Below, piece after piece: positions 12,981 through 26,060 of a DNA stretch of 64,000 nucleotides (positions are counted from its first letter, which is position 1; each line of letters starts with the position of its first letter). This DNA comes from Lethocerus indicus (taxonomy: Eukaryota > Arthropoda > Insecta > Hemiptera > Belostomatidae): positions 15,337,154 to 15,401,153 of the forward strand of contig JACDQD010000002.1 of assembly GCA_019843655.1 (NCBI GenBank), written 5' to 3'. The position numbers and the translations under genes are program-made. The notes beneath the pieces were generated by a model. That model had not been told where the DNA came from, did no database searches, and saw only the letters and a list, made by a program, of their open reading frames with translations.

Positions 12981-13334
12981 TTAGAGGGATGATAGTGCGG
13001 TGTCATGGAGGGGGTGTGGGGTGGCGGTGGTGGTGGATGTGGGTATGCGCGTTGGGGGCGGCCCGTAGGGGGGTGGGGGCCGGCGAGGCGGGCTCCTCAG
13101 TCGGCAAGTTCAGTCGGTGAGTGGAGCCGCGAGTCGTGAGCGCGCACGCGACATGACGCGTCCGTGTCCGTGGAGAGCACAGAGGGGAGAGCGGGAAACG
13201 TAAAAGGGTGACTGACTGTAAGAGGGAAGGAGGAGGAGGAGGAGGTGGCCGCCGGCAGAGTGGATATACTGGGAGCGGTGTGGGGATGGGTGCGGGAGTG
13301 TGTGTGTAAGGAGAGGGTGGCGGCGGCCGGCCCG
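12981..13334 (+). promoter_or_regulatory. Candidate CpG-rich promoter and 5' leader
   Basis: The DNA shifts abruptly from AT-rich to strongly GC- and CpG-rich. G runs on the + strand (about 13002-13092) include GGGGG, GGGG, GGGGGG and GGGGG, giving quadruplex potential. Two exact TCAGTC arthropod initiator motifs lie at 13097-13102 and 13110-13115. A GAGAG-type motif near 13171-13191 and a (GGA)n run at 13229-13243 follow. The leader would contain short upstream frames, including one at about 13285 that stops after seven codons. No TATA box is visible, as is common for CpG-rich initiator promoters. Promoter identity is inference from these signals. Confidence 0.4.
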
Positions 13335-13503
13335 ATGGCGGCGGGGCCACCCAGGGCCCAACCCCCGGCCCAACCACCACAGCACCTTCAGCCTCTTGTT
13401 CGACCCTCGACTTCCGCCATCGTCCACAGGCAGAGGCGGCCCATACCCGGCCCGCCGGCCAGGAAGTGCGTCCTCACCCTCGACGGATATTCCTACGTTA
13501 TCG
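13335..13503 (+). CDS. Candidate first coding exon, product unknown (partial)
   Basis: The first ATG of a frame that is open from 13212 to 13652 lies at 13335, in a GATGG context. The encoded start is MAAGPPRAQPP, followed by a proline/glutamine-rich segment (about residues 5-20) and a basic stretch with RQRR. It ends in RKCVLTLDGYSYVIG, which looks like the beginning of a folded domain rather than GC-rich noise. A possible donor, ATCG/GTCAGT, follows position 13503 and splits the codon after its first base. GTCAGT is a weaker donor than GTRAGT, and the frame stays open to 13652 if it is not used. The disordered proline-rich N-terminus is the type often seen in transcription regulators, but I do not recognise the family. 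Overlapping frames of 114-145 codons in other phases are attributed to GC richness. Confidence 0.35.
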
Positions 13504-16500
13504 GTCAGTCCATGTGTCGATTCCGCCCGACCTTTAACTCTTCCCATCCGGCCCTACCGTCCGATCACGGCTTATTTCCTATCAATGTCGCCAAAGTTAT
13601 GTTTAAAACATTCCCTGCGATATGTTTTATCTCCACCGTGTTAATTATGTAAACTGTGCCTTCTAAGTCGCCCGCAGTTGAAGTATGCCGTCAGCACATC
13701 ACTGCGCTCTTACCTCGCTAGATTACTTAATTTTGATACTTAGGATCAAAAAACCGAGGGGGGACAGAAAAAGGAACAATATATATGCGAAATTCGATAG
13801 GGATATTTTTTGTATTATGTAGACAATAAAATATGTCATGACTGTTGGTATTAAGTAATCCGAAAATTGTAATGTTTCTTCGTTCACCTAAATTTATAGT
13901 TGTTCTTCATTTACAATTTCTCTTTTACGTGGTTTCATTGTCGTCGCTATGTCATATTAATTTTACCGTAAATCATGTCATTACCTTGTGTTATTGGAGA
14001 TTATTGAATGTGAACTCGAGTATTTAAACCCTGTCGAGAACACTTACTAGGTTCAGTTGGGAAACCGGCGTTGGGAATGATAACGTTGTCCTTCGATTCC
14101 GCAAGGTGCTCCTGGTCATGAATCGGTGGCTTCAGTGATAGATAGTGCAACAGACTGGTGTGCAATCGCTGAATTCCTCTCGCCCGCTGACAACACGGGC
14201 TCGCCTTATTTCACACTCAATACTGAAATACTGAATATCCACTAATTGCTCAAAATTGTCCGCTCCTTCTAGAGTGAAAGTCATACAATTCTCTCGCATT
14301 TTAAAATCACCGTTTATCAAAAAGCACCGACAATTAATTACACTCACGCCGCATTTCTCTTGGAAACGATATCGACAAAGCGCCTTCATCCGGTACACGC
14401 TATAAGGTTCTCGTTTCGTTTCCCACCCACAACGGAACTCGCTTTAATTTTTTAATCGATACGCGATAACTCATACCGTTCAGAAAAACAGTACTAAGAG
14501 TTTAAATTGCACGCCTATTAAATCATTATTCCGCGACAAAAGTGATCGCTCGATGGAAAATTGTGATCGTCACCGAACGCAATAGATTCATCTCATTATT
14601 TCCCGTTTCAATATCAGTTTGAGTTTATTTCGTTTTGCCAGACAATTTGGTTGGTGACAAGGAAATAAATGTACGTAATTCAATTATTCCGAATTTGACA
14701 TCTCCGTCCATTGCTGCATATTGTACGAAACGATCTCCTCCATAGTGGTGAATGATGGCAGTACTCGCTCACCCATGGAACGTATGTTTCATTTACGCTG
14801 TCACCTTACTTTCATCTTCCATTTCCCCAGTTAATTCATTATAGCACATAGTTTTAGTATGTTAACAGGAACCGTCCGTGTCTTTGGGCCTTGGAATATT
14901 GTTTCCTGAACCCACAATATTCAAGCGTGATTGTAGGCATTTGTGATTGTTTACATTTTATTTTATCGTTTAAAGACAAGCCAATTCATCGTTTTATCAT
15001 GCGGGCGATAAGAATAATCGTAATCAATTTGTATTCTCACGCACTTATTGCTCGATTGATACCCGGGTGATACGAAACTCCTTAATTCGATATTTCATTA
15101 AAACATAAGAACTGCGTACTATCTAGATTTAATTATAAGTTATGTTTTACAGATAATGTCCCTTCGGAGTTCAAAGCCATTGGGAATTGAAAGTCCGTGT
15201 TTCAGCTTGTTGAAACATAACTCCAGGTCCCTCTACATAATAAATCAGCTCGCTCTGAATTGTGTCTACAGTCCTACGTTAGTTCGGCTTGTTGGTTCTA
15301 GCTCCTAACAGAAATTATTGATAAATAAATCGCGTCCGAAAATTTTAAAAGGAAAAACGGAAAATTACGGCCTCTAATCTCTTTTGAATGTATTTATTGT
15401 TGGGAATGTATTTTGAAACGATATTTATCTCTCCCTGTTGGCCATCATTAATATCTTCCTTTCTGTTAAAATATTTCGCACTTTTAAATGTACCCTCTGT
15501 GTCTACAAGTATAAGAAAATACGGAACACGTATTAGAATAAATTATGGCATAAATTATGAATGAGTTTAATTCTTACACATTTTTACATTGAAAAATAAG
15601 TTTTGTTCATTTCAAATTATGTTGTAGAGTAATTATTAATTACTTCAAAATTAACATTTTTAGGACGAAAATTGATTTGTTTTATATCACAAGTATCAAA
15701 AAATACTGTATTTGATTGTGGTATATTCAATCGTTATTTTGTTAGACTTACTAGGCTATGGTAATAATGACGTTCAGGTTCTAAATTTTTTCAGTAAAAA
15801 AATGCCCGGATATAATTCTTACCTTACATGATAGTATCTACTCTACGATTATATAGAGTGCTAAGATTACATAAGTGCACCGAGGTTGCCTGATTTATAA
15901 TCTCATAAAACGTATTTTTTTTCCAAGTATTGCGTGTAACAATTTTTACTTCTGTGACTTTTGAGAATGACCAGCGACATTCATGCACGTAATTATTCGG
16001 GTTATGACTTTTTCCCGTTTTGAAATTTAAACGGCGTTATTTTAGTTACGTATCGCGAGTTAAAAAGAATAAACAAGAGCGGTTCAACTTAAATAAGTGA
16101 AGTCACGCAAGCGATAAACCGACCTTAGGGGCTGGAACTGTTAGAAGTCATGGCAATTAAATGATGGAAGTATTAGGTTCACGAAATTAAAAACATATCG
16201 TGGAATTAGAGAGAATATAGGAATAACAAAATAAATTATTTTTTATTTCAATCTTTCAGCAACTCAGATATTTGTAATTTATTTAGCGACATTTCAATAT
16301 AGTACTCGTGTTTATCATCCATTGGTACCGGTTTTGGAACGTCAAGCTCAACCAGTCAGTTTTATTGTAATTTAAATCTGTTTGAGGGCTTAATTCCTTG
16401 CCAAATAAAAACCAGTAAATGTGCCGAAGTTCGAGTTGCCTCCCGCTGTATGAATTAGAATTATATCGGCTCATTAGTATCAGTTGAACATCGGATATCA

Positions 16501-17059
16501 AGTGATCGGAACAATGCCCTAAAAAGAACAAAAAAATCGCGATTGCGCCGCTGAGGAGAAATAATTACAAAATTGTTGTTGTAACAACACGGTTTTGCAA
16601 CTTTTGAAACCCAACACCGAACAACTCTTATTTATCGTTGCATTCGTTTTGCAAAATTAGCTATCTCAAATATAAACTTCTGACGCTTCTATTTGCGCTT
16701 TTTGAATAAAACAAAATACATCGCATGTTATACTCCATTGCACTGAAAATAAAACCTTTTACTAGTTCTCTATTTAATAAGTTCAAATTACAATACAAGG
16801 ATAACAACTGACGCAATCCTAATTCTAACTCAATTATGTTTCTCAATGATGACATCGTAATGAGGAAACAGGGAGATAATATTTTTTCGGTTCTTACATT
16901 TTTCACCTCAATCGGATTTAATCAAGCGTTTATTTATTCTCCTTACGTAAGAAATGAATTAGGCTGTTATTGAATTCGATTTTTCTTACTTTTTCGTTCA
17001 TATTAATATCAGACTACATCCGGAATATCAAACTGTTAGTTTAAAAATTAAACAATATT
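13504..17059. other. AT-rich non-coding stretch, possibly intronic
   Basis: No gene is visible. It is mostly AT-rich with many TAATTA-type words. An inverted repeat at 14890-14925 pairs CTTGGAATATTG with CAATATTCAAG around 13 nt. If the 13.3-kb exon is real, this would be the start of its first intron. Confidence 0.4.
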
Positions 17060-17480
17060 TTATGAAAGGTATTTACGGGGATAGTAAAAATGTATTCCTC
17101 TCGGGACGGTCCCCCGTCTGTGCTCAAGAAAAATGAAAACGGGCTTTCTCAGAAGCGAACTTCGTTTGTTGACCCATTTCTGCGCGGAAAAGGTCGCTCT
17201 TGAAGCGGTCCGTGTCTCCAATTTCCTGGAGACAATGGGCCTCCCGAACCTGGATAAGTCTGAGACGTTGGGCCCGGGTCTGGGGCCGGCATAAAGGGCT
17301 GATTGGGCCCCCCCGCCCCCCACATTAGCGGCAGCCCGCCACCCATTGTCGGCTCCTCGGAATCCCCCGAATTGTCCCGGAAAACCGCCTTCTCCCCGAA
17401 CAACCGCCACCGACAATGGTGGCCGGGTAATAAATGATTTTATGCGTCCAAAGGAAATGGCTTAATGGCGGCCACCGGGC
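17060..17480. other. GC-rich block, candidate regulatory element
   Basis: This is a CpG-rich island with C runs near 17308-17321 and multiple GGGCCC/CCGG words. Minus-strand frames of 84 and 118 codons overlap in different phases, which argues against coding. AATGGCGGCC near 17464 resembles a Pho/YY1-type core. Confidence 0.3.
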
Positions 17481-20400
17481 GCTTTCGAGTTGTGAATTGG
17501 GGGAATTTAGGCCTTTTATAACTTGTCAAAGATTATGAAATAATCCGGCATAATATGCTAGCGGACGATCGTAATTAATTATGGACTATAACGCGATTAG
17601 GGGTGAGTATCTAGTCTAGGTCGGTCAATTTCTTTCTGTAGTTCTTGTTGTGTTCTTCAATTGCGAATAGACACGCTACTAATATTATCTACTCTTTTTA
17701 TCTATCTTTTTATTGGGGCGGTGACAATTGACAGGTTTGTTATAAAGCCTAATTTCAAATAATTTTGAGGTCTTAGTATTGGTTACGGATGGCGGTATAC
17801 CATACCTGAATTAGTTTTGAACCAAAACAATATATAATCACATCATATAGTTATAGCGTAAGATAAACATTTGAAAAGTGTTAGTCAAAAATAAATTTTC
17901 GAATATGAATAAATACAAAATTTGCTATTGATCTTCGTTGTCTTTAACATTCGTGGACTATTGCAATTGCATTTTTAAATGCGAAATCGACACCAGTTTG
18001 CTGTATCTTTGTTGGAACGTATCGATTTCCAGATAGTTTCGTATTTCAGGAAGCTGGCCCGATAGGGACACAAAAGGGATCTGCACATGGCTACCTCCGT
18101 CCGGAGAGGTATTGTCTGACAAATGTGCGAACAGGAATTATCGATGGCAATTTAAAATTCGAGTTGTTTCCTTCGTTTGATCGACTGTCTAACGCTTTAG
18201 TCTAAGCAAACGTTTTCACTCTGCTACTCTGATGAATTTCAGGGTGATATCCTTCCCCTTCTGTCGATAGTAATTGAGTCTGAGCATAATAGTTGTGAAC
18301 GTCATCCCCCCTCCCTTCACAGACTAATCTCCTCCCTCTATAATGGGGAAACGCTCGTTATTCTTTCACCATTGAAGAGAATGAGAGAGAGAGAGAGCCA
18401 GATTCAGTCGCGATATTAAGCTCCAAGCGTCGCAGTTCCGCCATTGTCATCGGTGGTCCTGTGGAGCTTTTTCTATTGTGAGAGCGCTCGAAAAGTTCCG
18501 GTCGACTGAGCGAATGAAATTGTTTTTTGGACTTTCAAAAATATGACTGTAATAGGGAAATCGGGTAAATACAACAACGTGTATTTAAATATATACCATT
18601 AGTTGAAATTAATTAATAGTTATTTTTCATAAAATCGTTAGAGTTATTGTACCTTTGATACATATTATACCACTGAAAAACAGAGCTTATTAGAAAAAAT
18701 AGTTAGGACAATTTGCCCTGAATATTTCTACAACACGTCATCAGCGCCAATCGTGTCATTACATTATCATGTAACAAGATAAAATAGACCGCCAATGTAC
18801 CCATAACACGTAAAATTTGATTGTACAAAAAAAAATGGTAGGGTAGAAGGTTGGGTTTCACTTCTCCCATTTTTACCCTACCACCCTGACGCGCTACCTT
18901 GAACCCCATCAATCCTTCCAGTCGTAACCCCGTTGTCGTAAATCGCGTTAGCATTCAGATGAGCTCCGAATGCATTAATGATTTGTCAGAAAAGGCCCAA
19001 CAGGCGGAACGGTAGCGGTCGCCCGCCGGGAAGTCTCCGGTTCACTATAAATATGGAAATTCCCGCTTATAAATCTCATCCCCGATGTTCCGGTGGAGAA
19101 AAAAAGGACGCAGTCGGCACAAATCTGGCGCCTGTCCCGGATGGCTACTAATAATGTATTATATGTCATCTACCACCTCATTCCCAGCTGAGTTTGTTTC
19201 TTCAGAGTTCATTTAAAATAAAGTTAGTATTGATTCAATGTACTACCGCGCAGATTCTGGGCCCTCTGTTACATCAACTTGGACGAAAATGCTTCCATAT
19301 ACTATAAATTAAATTTCTAGGGGTCAATTGTTGAAATAATAACTGCTGCTATAATTGTGCCACATAAAATAATTATTATATCATTAGGAACCTACAAGGT
19401 GTTAGGATTGAATGGTCAAACGCTTATAAAGTTATTAGCAATTACAATAACTGTCTACTAATTCAAGGTTGAAACGATTTTCGTGAAAGCACATCAACTT
19501 GAAATTGATCTCTGAACAATTTTTGTAATCCCGAAGACAAAAAACAAAAAAACTCGCAAATAATAGTGTCGGAAGTTTTGGTCTGAGAACTATTGGTAGA
19601 CAACCACATGAAAATATATTAAGTTGGGTTGATTAAATTCCACGCATTTCTTGACGCTTAGGATCTGGGACAGTTAACTTCGTGTCTGGAGTTTAATGAT
19701 TTGTATTTGCATTACGCATTATATTTGGGTTATGTGCCCATTGAATCCACATTGTCATATTCTATAGAAATGTTTATATTAATAGGTGAAAATATTCGCC
19801 AAAATTTCACTTTCTGTGTTGGCTAAGTTAAATAAGAGAGTTTTGACACCGTACTCCACTTATTTCAACTCGTCGATCTGCAAGTCTTAGCAGATAACGC
19901 ACTATAACCCTTTATTAAATAATTAACATTTTATTGAACTTCATAATGCAACAGGTTACCAAGAAAGTAATAATATTAAAGGACAGAGAAAAACTTGAAA
20001 ATGTCTCACGCATTGCAGATCAGAAAATACTAGACAGTAACAGATATTGACAAATTTGAAACGAGCTGAAGAAACCGGTGTTTGGCAGTCGGGCAACGTT
20101 TGGATTATAAAAACTCATGCAATCCTTTGTCTCCACTCAATTATTTTCCTCTACCCAAGTCTTGGTTCACCTTTTCTCTATTGTCAAAGATAGAGCGGCA
20201 GATGGACACCTGGAAATATCATACACTACCGTTAAAGGAGTGCAACTGATGATGACGAGAAGCAGAAACCGACTTTGCTTTGGACAAATGAACCGAAAGA
20301 AGATAGCTTAGCACAAGATATAAAATGCTGAACTATTGCAGAATCAAGAAATACTCGGAATTTCGGAAAAGCATTCCCGCCAACCTTAGAATTAAATTCT

Positions 20401-20990
20401 GAGCTTTAAATAATAATCTGCACGGGCGCAAACTTGTCGTAAAATTTGGGTCGTCTTTACGGTGAGTTCAAGTGCTGGTCACCTATTTTATGGGGTTCTC
20501 CGATTTATGAGAATTGCCACATGACGCTAATGCTCAGCGTCCACATTATGGGGCCACGGAGCTGTTTATTTATAGCGGCTGGAGAATTTCCCCATATTCA
20601 CATAGTATTACAGTTGTCATTAATTTACAACTGAAACATGCAGTCAGTTAATATTGTTCTTATTTTTAAAATAATATCATTAATACACCTCGCTGTTGTA
20701 AAAATACTGAATTACGGTAGATTTAGACGACGACGATAATCGGAAACAAGCATATGTACTTCAATCGCTAATGATATTCGATAACCTTCTCAGGCATCCA
20801 TAGAAATGCCTCGAATTAATAAACTCTTTCGAGTAGTGGATGCCTTATAAATATAATTAAGTGAAAAACGAGTAAGAATTAATTTAAATTTTAACATTAT
20901 TTTCTTTCAGTCGATCAATATTTTTACATTCTCCGCAGTGCAACATAACAAATGTCGGATCGCAACAGCGATAATACAAACCCTATTAGC
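17481..20990. other. Non-coding stretch with an orphan splice acceptor and a nested inverted repeat
   Basis: The DNA is AT-rich with a moderately GC-rich part at about 18840-19150 and a short (GA)n run near 18383-18397. A textbook + strand acceptor (T-rich tract ending TTTTCTTTCAG) ends at 20910, but no donor follows at exon distance, so no exon is called. Confidence 0.4.
20792..20845. repeat. Nested inverted repeat
   Basis: The outer arms AGGCATCCA (20792-20800) and TGGATGCCT (20837-20845) are perfect complements. Between them CTCGAA (20810-20815) pairs with TTCGAG (20828-20833). A competing small hairpin, AGGCAT/ATGCCT, is possible on the left side. No function is known. It could be a folded RNA element or a remnant of a small inverted-repeat element. 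Confidence 0.5.
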
Positions 20991-21530
20991 TAACTACAAA
21001 CAAACAAATACCTTAATTATTCTCTGAGTACTTGAACAAAGCACTTGGGTAACATGGTAGATTAGCTCTTGACTATTCTCGATGGAGGGATGTGACACGG
21101 GTACCGTTTCACGCTCTTGTCGGGAAAATAGGAAAGGGGAATTCCGATTGCCCCGATCCCCGTTAGCGAAGGGGATCTGTCGTGCGAGAGTAGTTTCCGC
21201 CTTGGCCCCGACGGCCCCTTGTTCCGTTTGATCAACCGGAACGAACGACAAATCGATAGCCGGTCGACGGTAACAGCGGCCTAATTAACATCAATTAGCC
21301 GGACCCTGTCCTTAGCCGCGGCCGCCGCTCTAATAGCCGAGAGCGGGGAAAGCCGCCAATCCGAAGGGGCCATCTAATCAGCCAACCGAGACGCTCCTTA
21401 TACTGCCGGCCAGGTTTCTCTTTCTCCAGCCCCTTTTGTCCAACCCTCCTTATCCCTCCCGCCAACCGCACGACGAGTCGTCTTATCCGAATCTAAGACC
21501 CAGTCTAAAGGCTGGCCCGAGCTTCTCACT
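20991..21530. other. GC-rich block, candidate regulatory element
   Basis: This CpG-rich island is strongest at 21140-21400, with words such as GCCGCGGCCGCCGC and repeated TAATTAGCC. The minus frame of 85 codons at 20994-21251 has no recognisable motif. Confidence 0.3.
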
Positions 21531-24500
21531 TAAGCGCATTAACTGTGGCGCTGACAAACTCCCCGGTGGTGCACACCACGGTTAATGTTGACGCAAAAAG
21601 ATGTAAGAGATGTAGATGAGAGATTTCAGGATTATTCTCTATTATTTGCCGTTATAAAAGAATTACTTCATCGTATGCGTTCACTTGTCTTCTTACTGTC
21701 CCGAATACGCTTGACTCTTGAAGCGCACCACAACTCGAATTATCGCATTGAGCGACTCGGAACTGTGCTTCAACTGAGACTCCGAAACTAAGTCCCGAGG
21801 AAGAAAACCCGATCTTACGATCGAGGATAAGGAAGGACGTCAAACCCTACCGGAGCGTACATTCAATGGAGTCTTAGAAACCAGTTCTCTTTTTTGGATC
21901 ATTCAGACAATCGATGGAATGGTTTTATCAAGTATTCCCTGAAAATGCAACTCCATTTGTTTTAAATCTTTTGAGATATCTGTAAATGGCATTTCCAAAC
22001 AACTGTTTAAACCACGTTTGTATCCAATTCGTCTGTGTACTTTGCATTTAAAAAATGGAAAAGCTAGTAACGGGCCACTTTTGTCGACAGACATCGCTGC
22101 CGTGAAATGACCTTCCTTCCAACTGCGTCAATTGCAATGTCTTGTACGTCGCCTGTCGTTGTTTCTTAAAAGAGCAGTCGTTATCAGGTGCCTACAGAAT
22201 GTCAATTGAAGGAAACACGGTTTCCGCAGACATGTTACTCATTGACATAATAGTCATTATTAAAGGAAGGTAAATGCTTGTTGTCAATTCAAATAATATG
22301 AATTTTATGTATATTCAGGAATGAACCTGTAATAATGATATAATATATATTATTTATATTATAATAAAACTTTCACACAACATTTGAATCACTTAGCAGT
22401 GTTTGCAGTAAGAGTTTGTAGCGTTGTTCACTACGGAATTAGGAAATCCCAAATTAGAGACTATGTAAATTGGTTAATTAGTCATTGACGATTGATGCAT
22501 GAAAAGGTATAAATTATGAACATTTAAATTATTTTGTCTATAAAGGTCAAGTTTGCCAGATTTTAAAAATATTATTTAATAAGCACTTACCTAAATTAAT
22601 TGGCGGTTCTGGGACATTTAATCCACCCATCTTAGTCTTCATCCTCCTCCGGTAGGATGGTAGAGGTTGACATTCTCGGAACTTAGCCCATTCTAAAGTA
22701 ATTCTATCCGCAATAATTTCCAGTATCTGTAATGATTTTCTCGTTCATTAACGAAGACTGAAATAAGAAACCTCATCCCCGGTCTTTAATTTGGCCCCGA
22801 AAAAATTGGCCTCCTTAAATGAGACCGGAAAAACGCTACAGAATTTAATAATTAAAGATGTTATAAATTACCATAATTGAGGTTTTTTGGTGGAGAGACG
22901 GTGCTTCATTATGCCCTCCCAACTCTCTCTGTGGCTGGACAGTGGTACTAATTTATTCAATTAAGTCCAGGAAATAAAACGGAACATTGAAAGAAACCGT
23001 AGTGTCTTTTGTGAACTAATCGCTCCGAGGACGGTGGACGGTGGGTTGGGGCCGAGGCTCGTTAGACTGTCCAAATTGTCGAAATACAATGCTTCGGGCC
23101 ACCATTATTACGGTCTGTTCACGACGTTTCCACCTCATTAAGAACAATACCTGTGAGACGGCCGCTCCGCACAGGACGAATTCACCCGTATAGCCGAATT
23201 ATGGTCGAATTCGATTCTTGTACGTACTTCCTTAATTATTAGGGTACATGAAAGGACAATTAATTAATGCGTGGCGTGATATTTATGTTCAACGCCCATC
23301 GCATATTGGGCAGACGATTGAGAAAAATCTGTATTAATATTAATTAAATGCATATACTGAAATGTGACGTTATTGTACGGCGATAGAGAGATGTTTCTAT
23401 GACGCCTGGGGCTGGGCCAAAGTACACCTAATAGCTCCAATTCCGGACATAGAAATGCGGGTAATACGGTGACCTGTTTCGACGAATTGGATTGACAGCT
23501 AATTGGTATAGGAGAGCGGATGTAGAGGAGGCCAGGACCCTCGGCCCAAGTGGAGGTGAGGCCTTTCAGAAATGATCCGTTGAAGGGTACCGCCGCTCGA
23601 GATTGTTGTTGTGAGATAACGAGCCATATTCAAAGGCGGTGTACACTAATTGACCGTGCCGACGGCGCCCGTTTAGTCCAAACGAAAGGTTTTCCTAGAA
23701 CTGCCCGGATACCTCCTCTGTCTTACTGCCTACATTGATATTCCCCTTGAATTCATACATGGGTAAATATAGTATGAACGATTCAGATTATCCTATTCAA
23801 AATGTGCCGGCTTCATCATGTTATACATTATTATTGAATTTGTATTTTTATACCCAACATACGTAAATGATTATTTATTCAAATCATTTAAACGACGGAA
23901 GAATAGATCTTTCCTTAAAAATAGTGCACGTAATCCATCTCTTAACATAAAAATAAATTTGTTCAGGAAAGATTTTAAAAACCCCGACATATTTTTCGGA
24001 CTTCCCCTCCCATTACAGACAAGAATTTTTGTTGTCACATATATATGCGAGGCTCTCCAAGAATATCTCAAGTTTATGTATGATATTTATCGTATAAACT
24101 AGAATTGTTGAGTATATGATCACGGTTATAAGGATACGTGTCTTGTCCATTCTGAACTACTGACATTTTAATATACAAAGCTGTTTTTATTAAATTCAGT
24201 TATTAAACAAAAAAGTATACAGAAGAAATTCACTCGGATTGTAGTTTGGACAGACACTGGTTAGTTTAGACAGAGCGATTAAAATTGCCGTAATTATCGG
24301 TACTGTTCGGAAATTCCAAACAGGAAGTGTTCGGTTAAAATTCCCACTGCATGGAAGGGCTTTCGGTTTCCTATCTGATAATGCATCCGCTCAATATTGA
24401 ATACTAAAGCGATTAAACTCGGTGTTTAGCACACGGCTATAAATTCCGCTTTGGATATAACTCGTATCATGATATTTTGCGTGAATACCCTGATACGTAT

Positions 24501-25530
24501 GATTAGGTACAAATTATAAATGAAGTAGTTTTCACTGTCTTCTGTTTCCCCTCGCTGGTGTGGTCTTTCGATATAGACTATTTTGTTATAGATTTTCATT
24601 AACTGTACTTTTATGCTGATTAAAATATTAGGATAGGTAAAAGTATAAATGTTTATCCTTAATACATGTAGTTAATCCTTACGTGTAGGTTATCGGATGG
24701 TAATATATTTCGCCTCATAAGACCCAATCAAGCGCCTACTAGCAGCGCTTCATCATTCTACCACGATCGTTCAGGCGAATTACATTGATAGCAATTCATC
24801 GTGTATTATTATTACATGTCGCGTTTCACCATCGTACTCTGCACATAGTTTAGTATGTTTCAATAGACTGTTTGCACTCGTCAATTGGACACCCGTTTTA
24901 AACAGAAGGTAAGTTTATTTACTTTAAATTAAGCTCGTTAGTTCCAGCGACCGGATGTCGGAGCAATCCCGGTTACAAGTTTACACCGTTGAAGATCGCA
25001 GAAACTATAACTTCATTTAAACTGCTGGGTTCACAATCTTCACTATACCCAACGCTCGTATTATGGGATTTACTTCTGTTATTAAATCTTCAAGTAAATA
25101 CAAAGTTAGCCAATAAGTTTGATCCTGTAGCGCAAGAATCTGTGTCCAACTTCTATCTTGCCTGACCTCAATTTCGTGTGCAGCCACTGAAATTAGGACT
25201 AAAATAATAAAACGAATAATAACGGGGCTTAATTTAAAAATATTGAAACACTAATGAGATAATTTGATCCCCGTATCCACTGTTTTATAAGTGAAAATTC
25301 TGATTGAGTAAAAACAAAAATTCAAGTTCAATTAATAAATAGTATTAAACAGTTGCATTTAAATGGAAACCTATCACCGCCCACGCGAAGGTATTTTTAA
25401 AGCAACGTATTTCAATAGTTATAAAACCGAGGGTAAATTAAACAGTAGTTAAAGTAATTAATTCAGTTTTGTTTTGCTTAAACAGAAGAAAGGAGTTTAA
25501 CTAAAATCCCGCTAACGCAGGGGTTTTTTT
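21531..25530. other. Mixed non-coding stretch
   Basis: The segment at 22600-23740 is moderately GC-rich. The segment 23750-25480 is AT-rich. A minus-strand TTTAG/GTAAGT occurs near 22588-22600 and a + strand AAACAGAAG/GTAAGT near 24901-24914. Neither has a convincing partner signal. No gene is supported. Confidence 0.4.
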
Positions 25531-26060
25531 TAACAGCAACTTTAATTCAACGCCTCGCGGGTTTCACCAGCACCCCCTCCGGGATGGCATAATAAAAAGG
25601 GCGAGTTCCATCCATAATTTACTGGAGGGTTTGCGGGAGGGAGCGAGGTAGGGAGAGAGGGGCCTTAGCGGTTAGTTTTTATTTTGACAACTGCTATAAC
25701 AGCGGCCAGGACTCGGAACTGGAATTCCAAATATCCGCTGGGAAAACCGTTCTGAAAATTTGAGGCCGAAGTGCGCCGCGTCGCCAGTAGATTTTTTCAA
25801 TTGCAAATGAGAAAACCCACTCCTCGCACCCACCCTCCTCCTGTCGATCACCGTGTAACGGCTCATAACGCAATATCGATTCTCAGCCGATACAATCTAG
25901 CGTACCGGGCTTTTCCTCTTCCGGGGCCTCTATAGTATTCCAGGGCTCAAAGGAATCCAACTTCAGTGGCGTTAACCGCTCGGCTTGTTTGTCCTCCGTC
26001 GGTTCTGCTAGCCCGCTAACGAGCACCCTGCACTGAGAATTTCGCCCAGACCGTTTTCCC
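25531..26060. other. GC-rich block, candidate regulatory element
   Basis: This island has purine-rich (GGGAGGGAGCGAGG) and CpG-rich parts. No coding signal is recognised, and the 64-codon minus frame at 25672-25866 lacks domain features. Confidence 0.3.

Noticed and set aside
13003..13547. Minus-strand frames of 125 and 145 codons over the 13-kb GC-rich block
   Set aside because: They overlap each other and the plus-strand frames in different phases and are low-complexity proline/arginine sequence. Stop codons are rare in such GC-rich DNA.
24901..24914. Donor-like AAACAGAAG/GTAAGT
   Set aside because: No acceptor or promoter-like sequence lies within a plausible exon length upstream.
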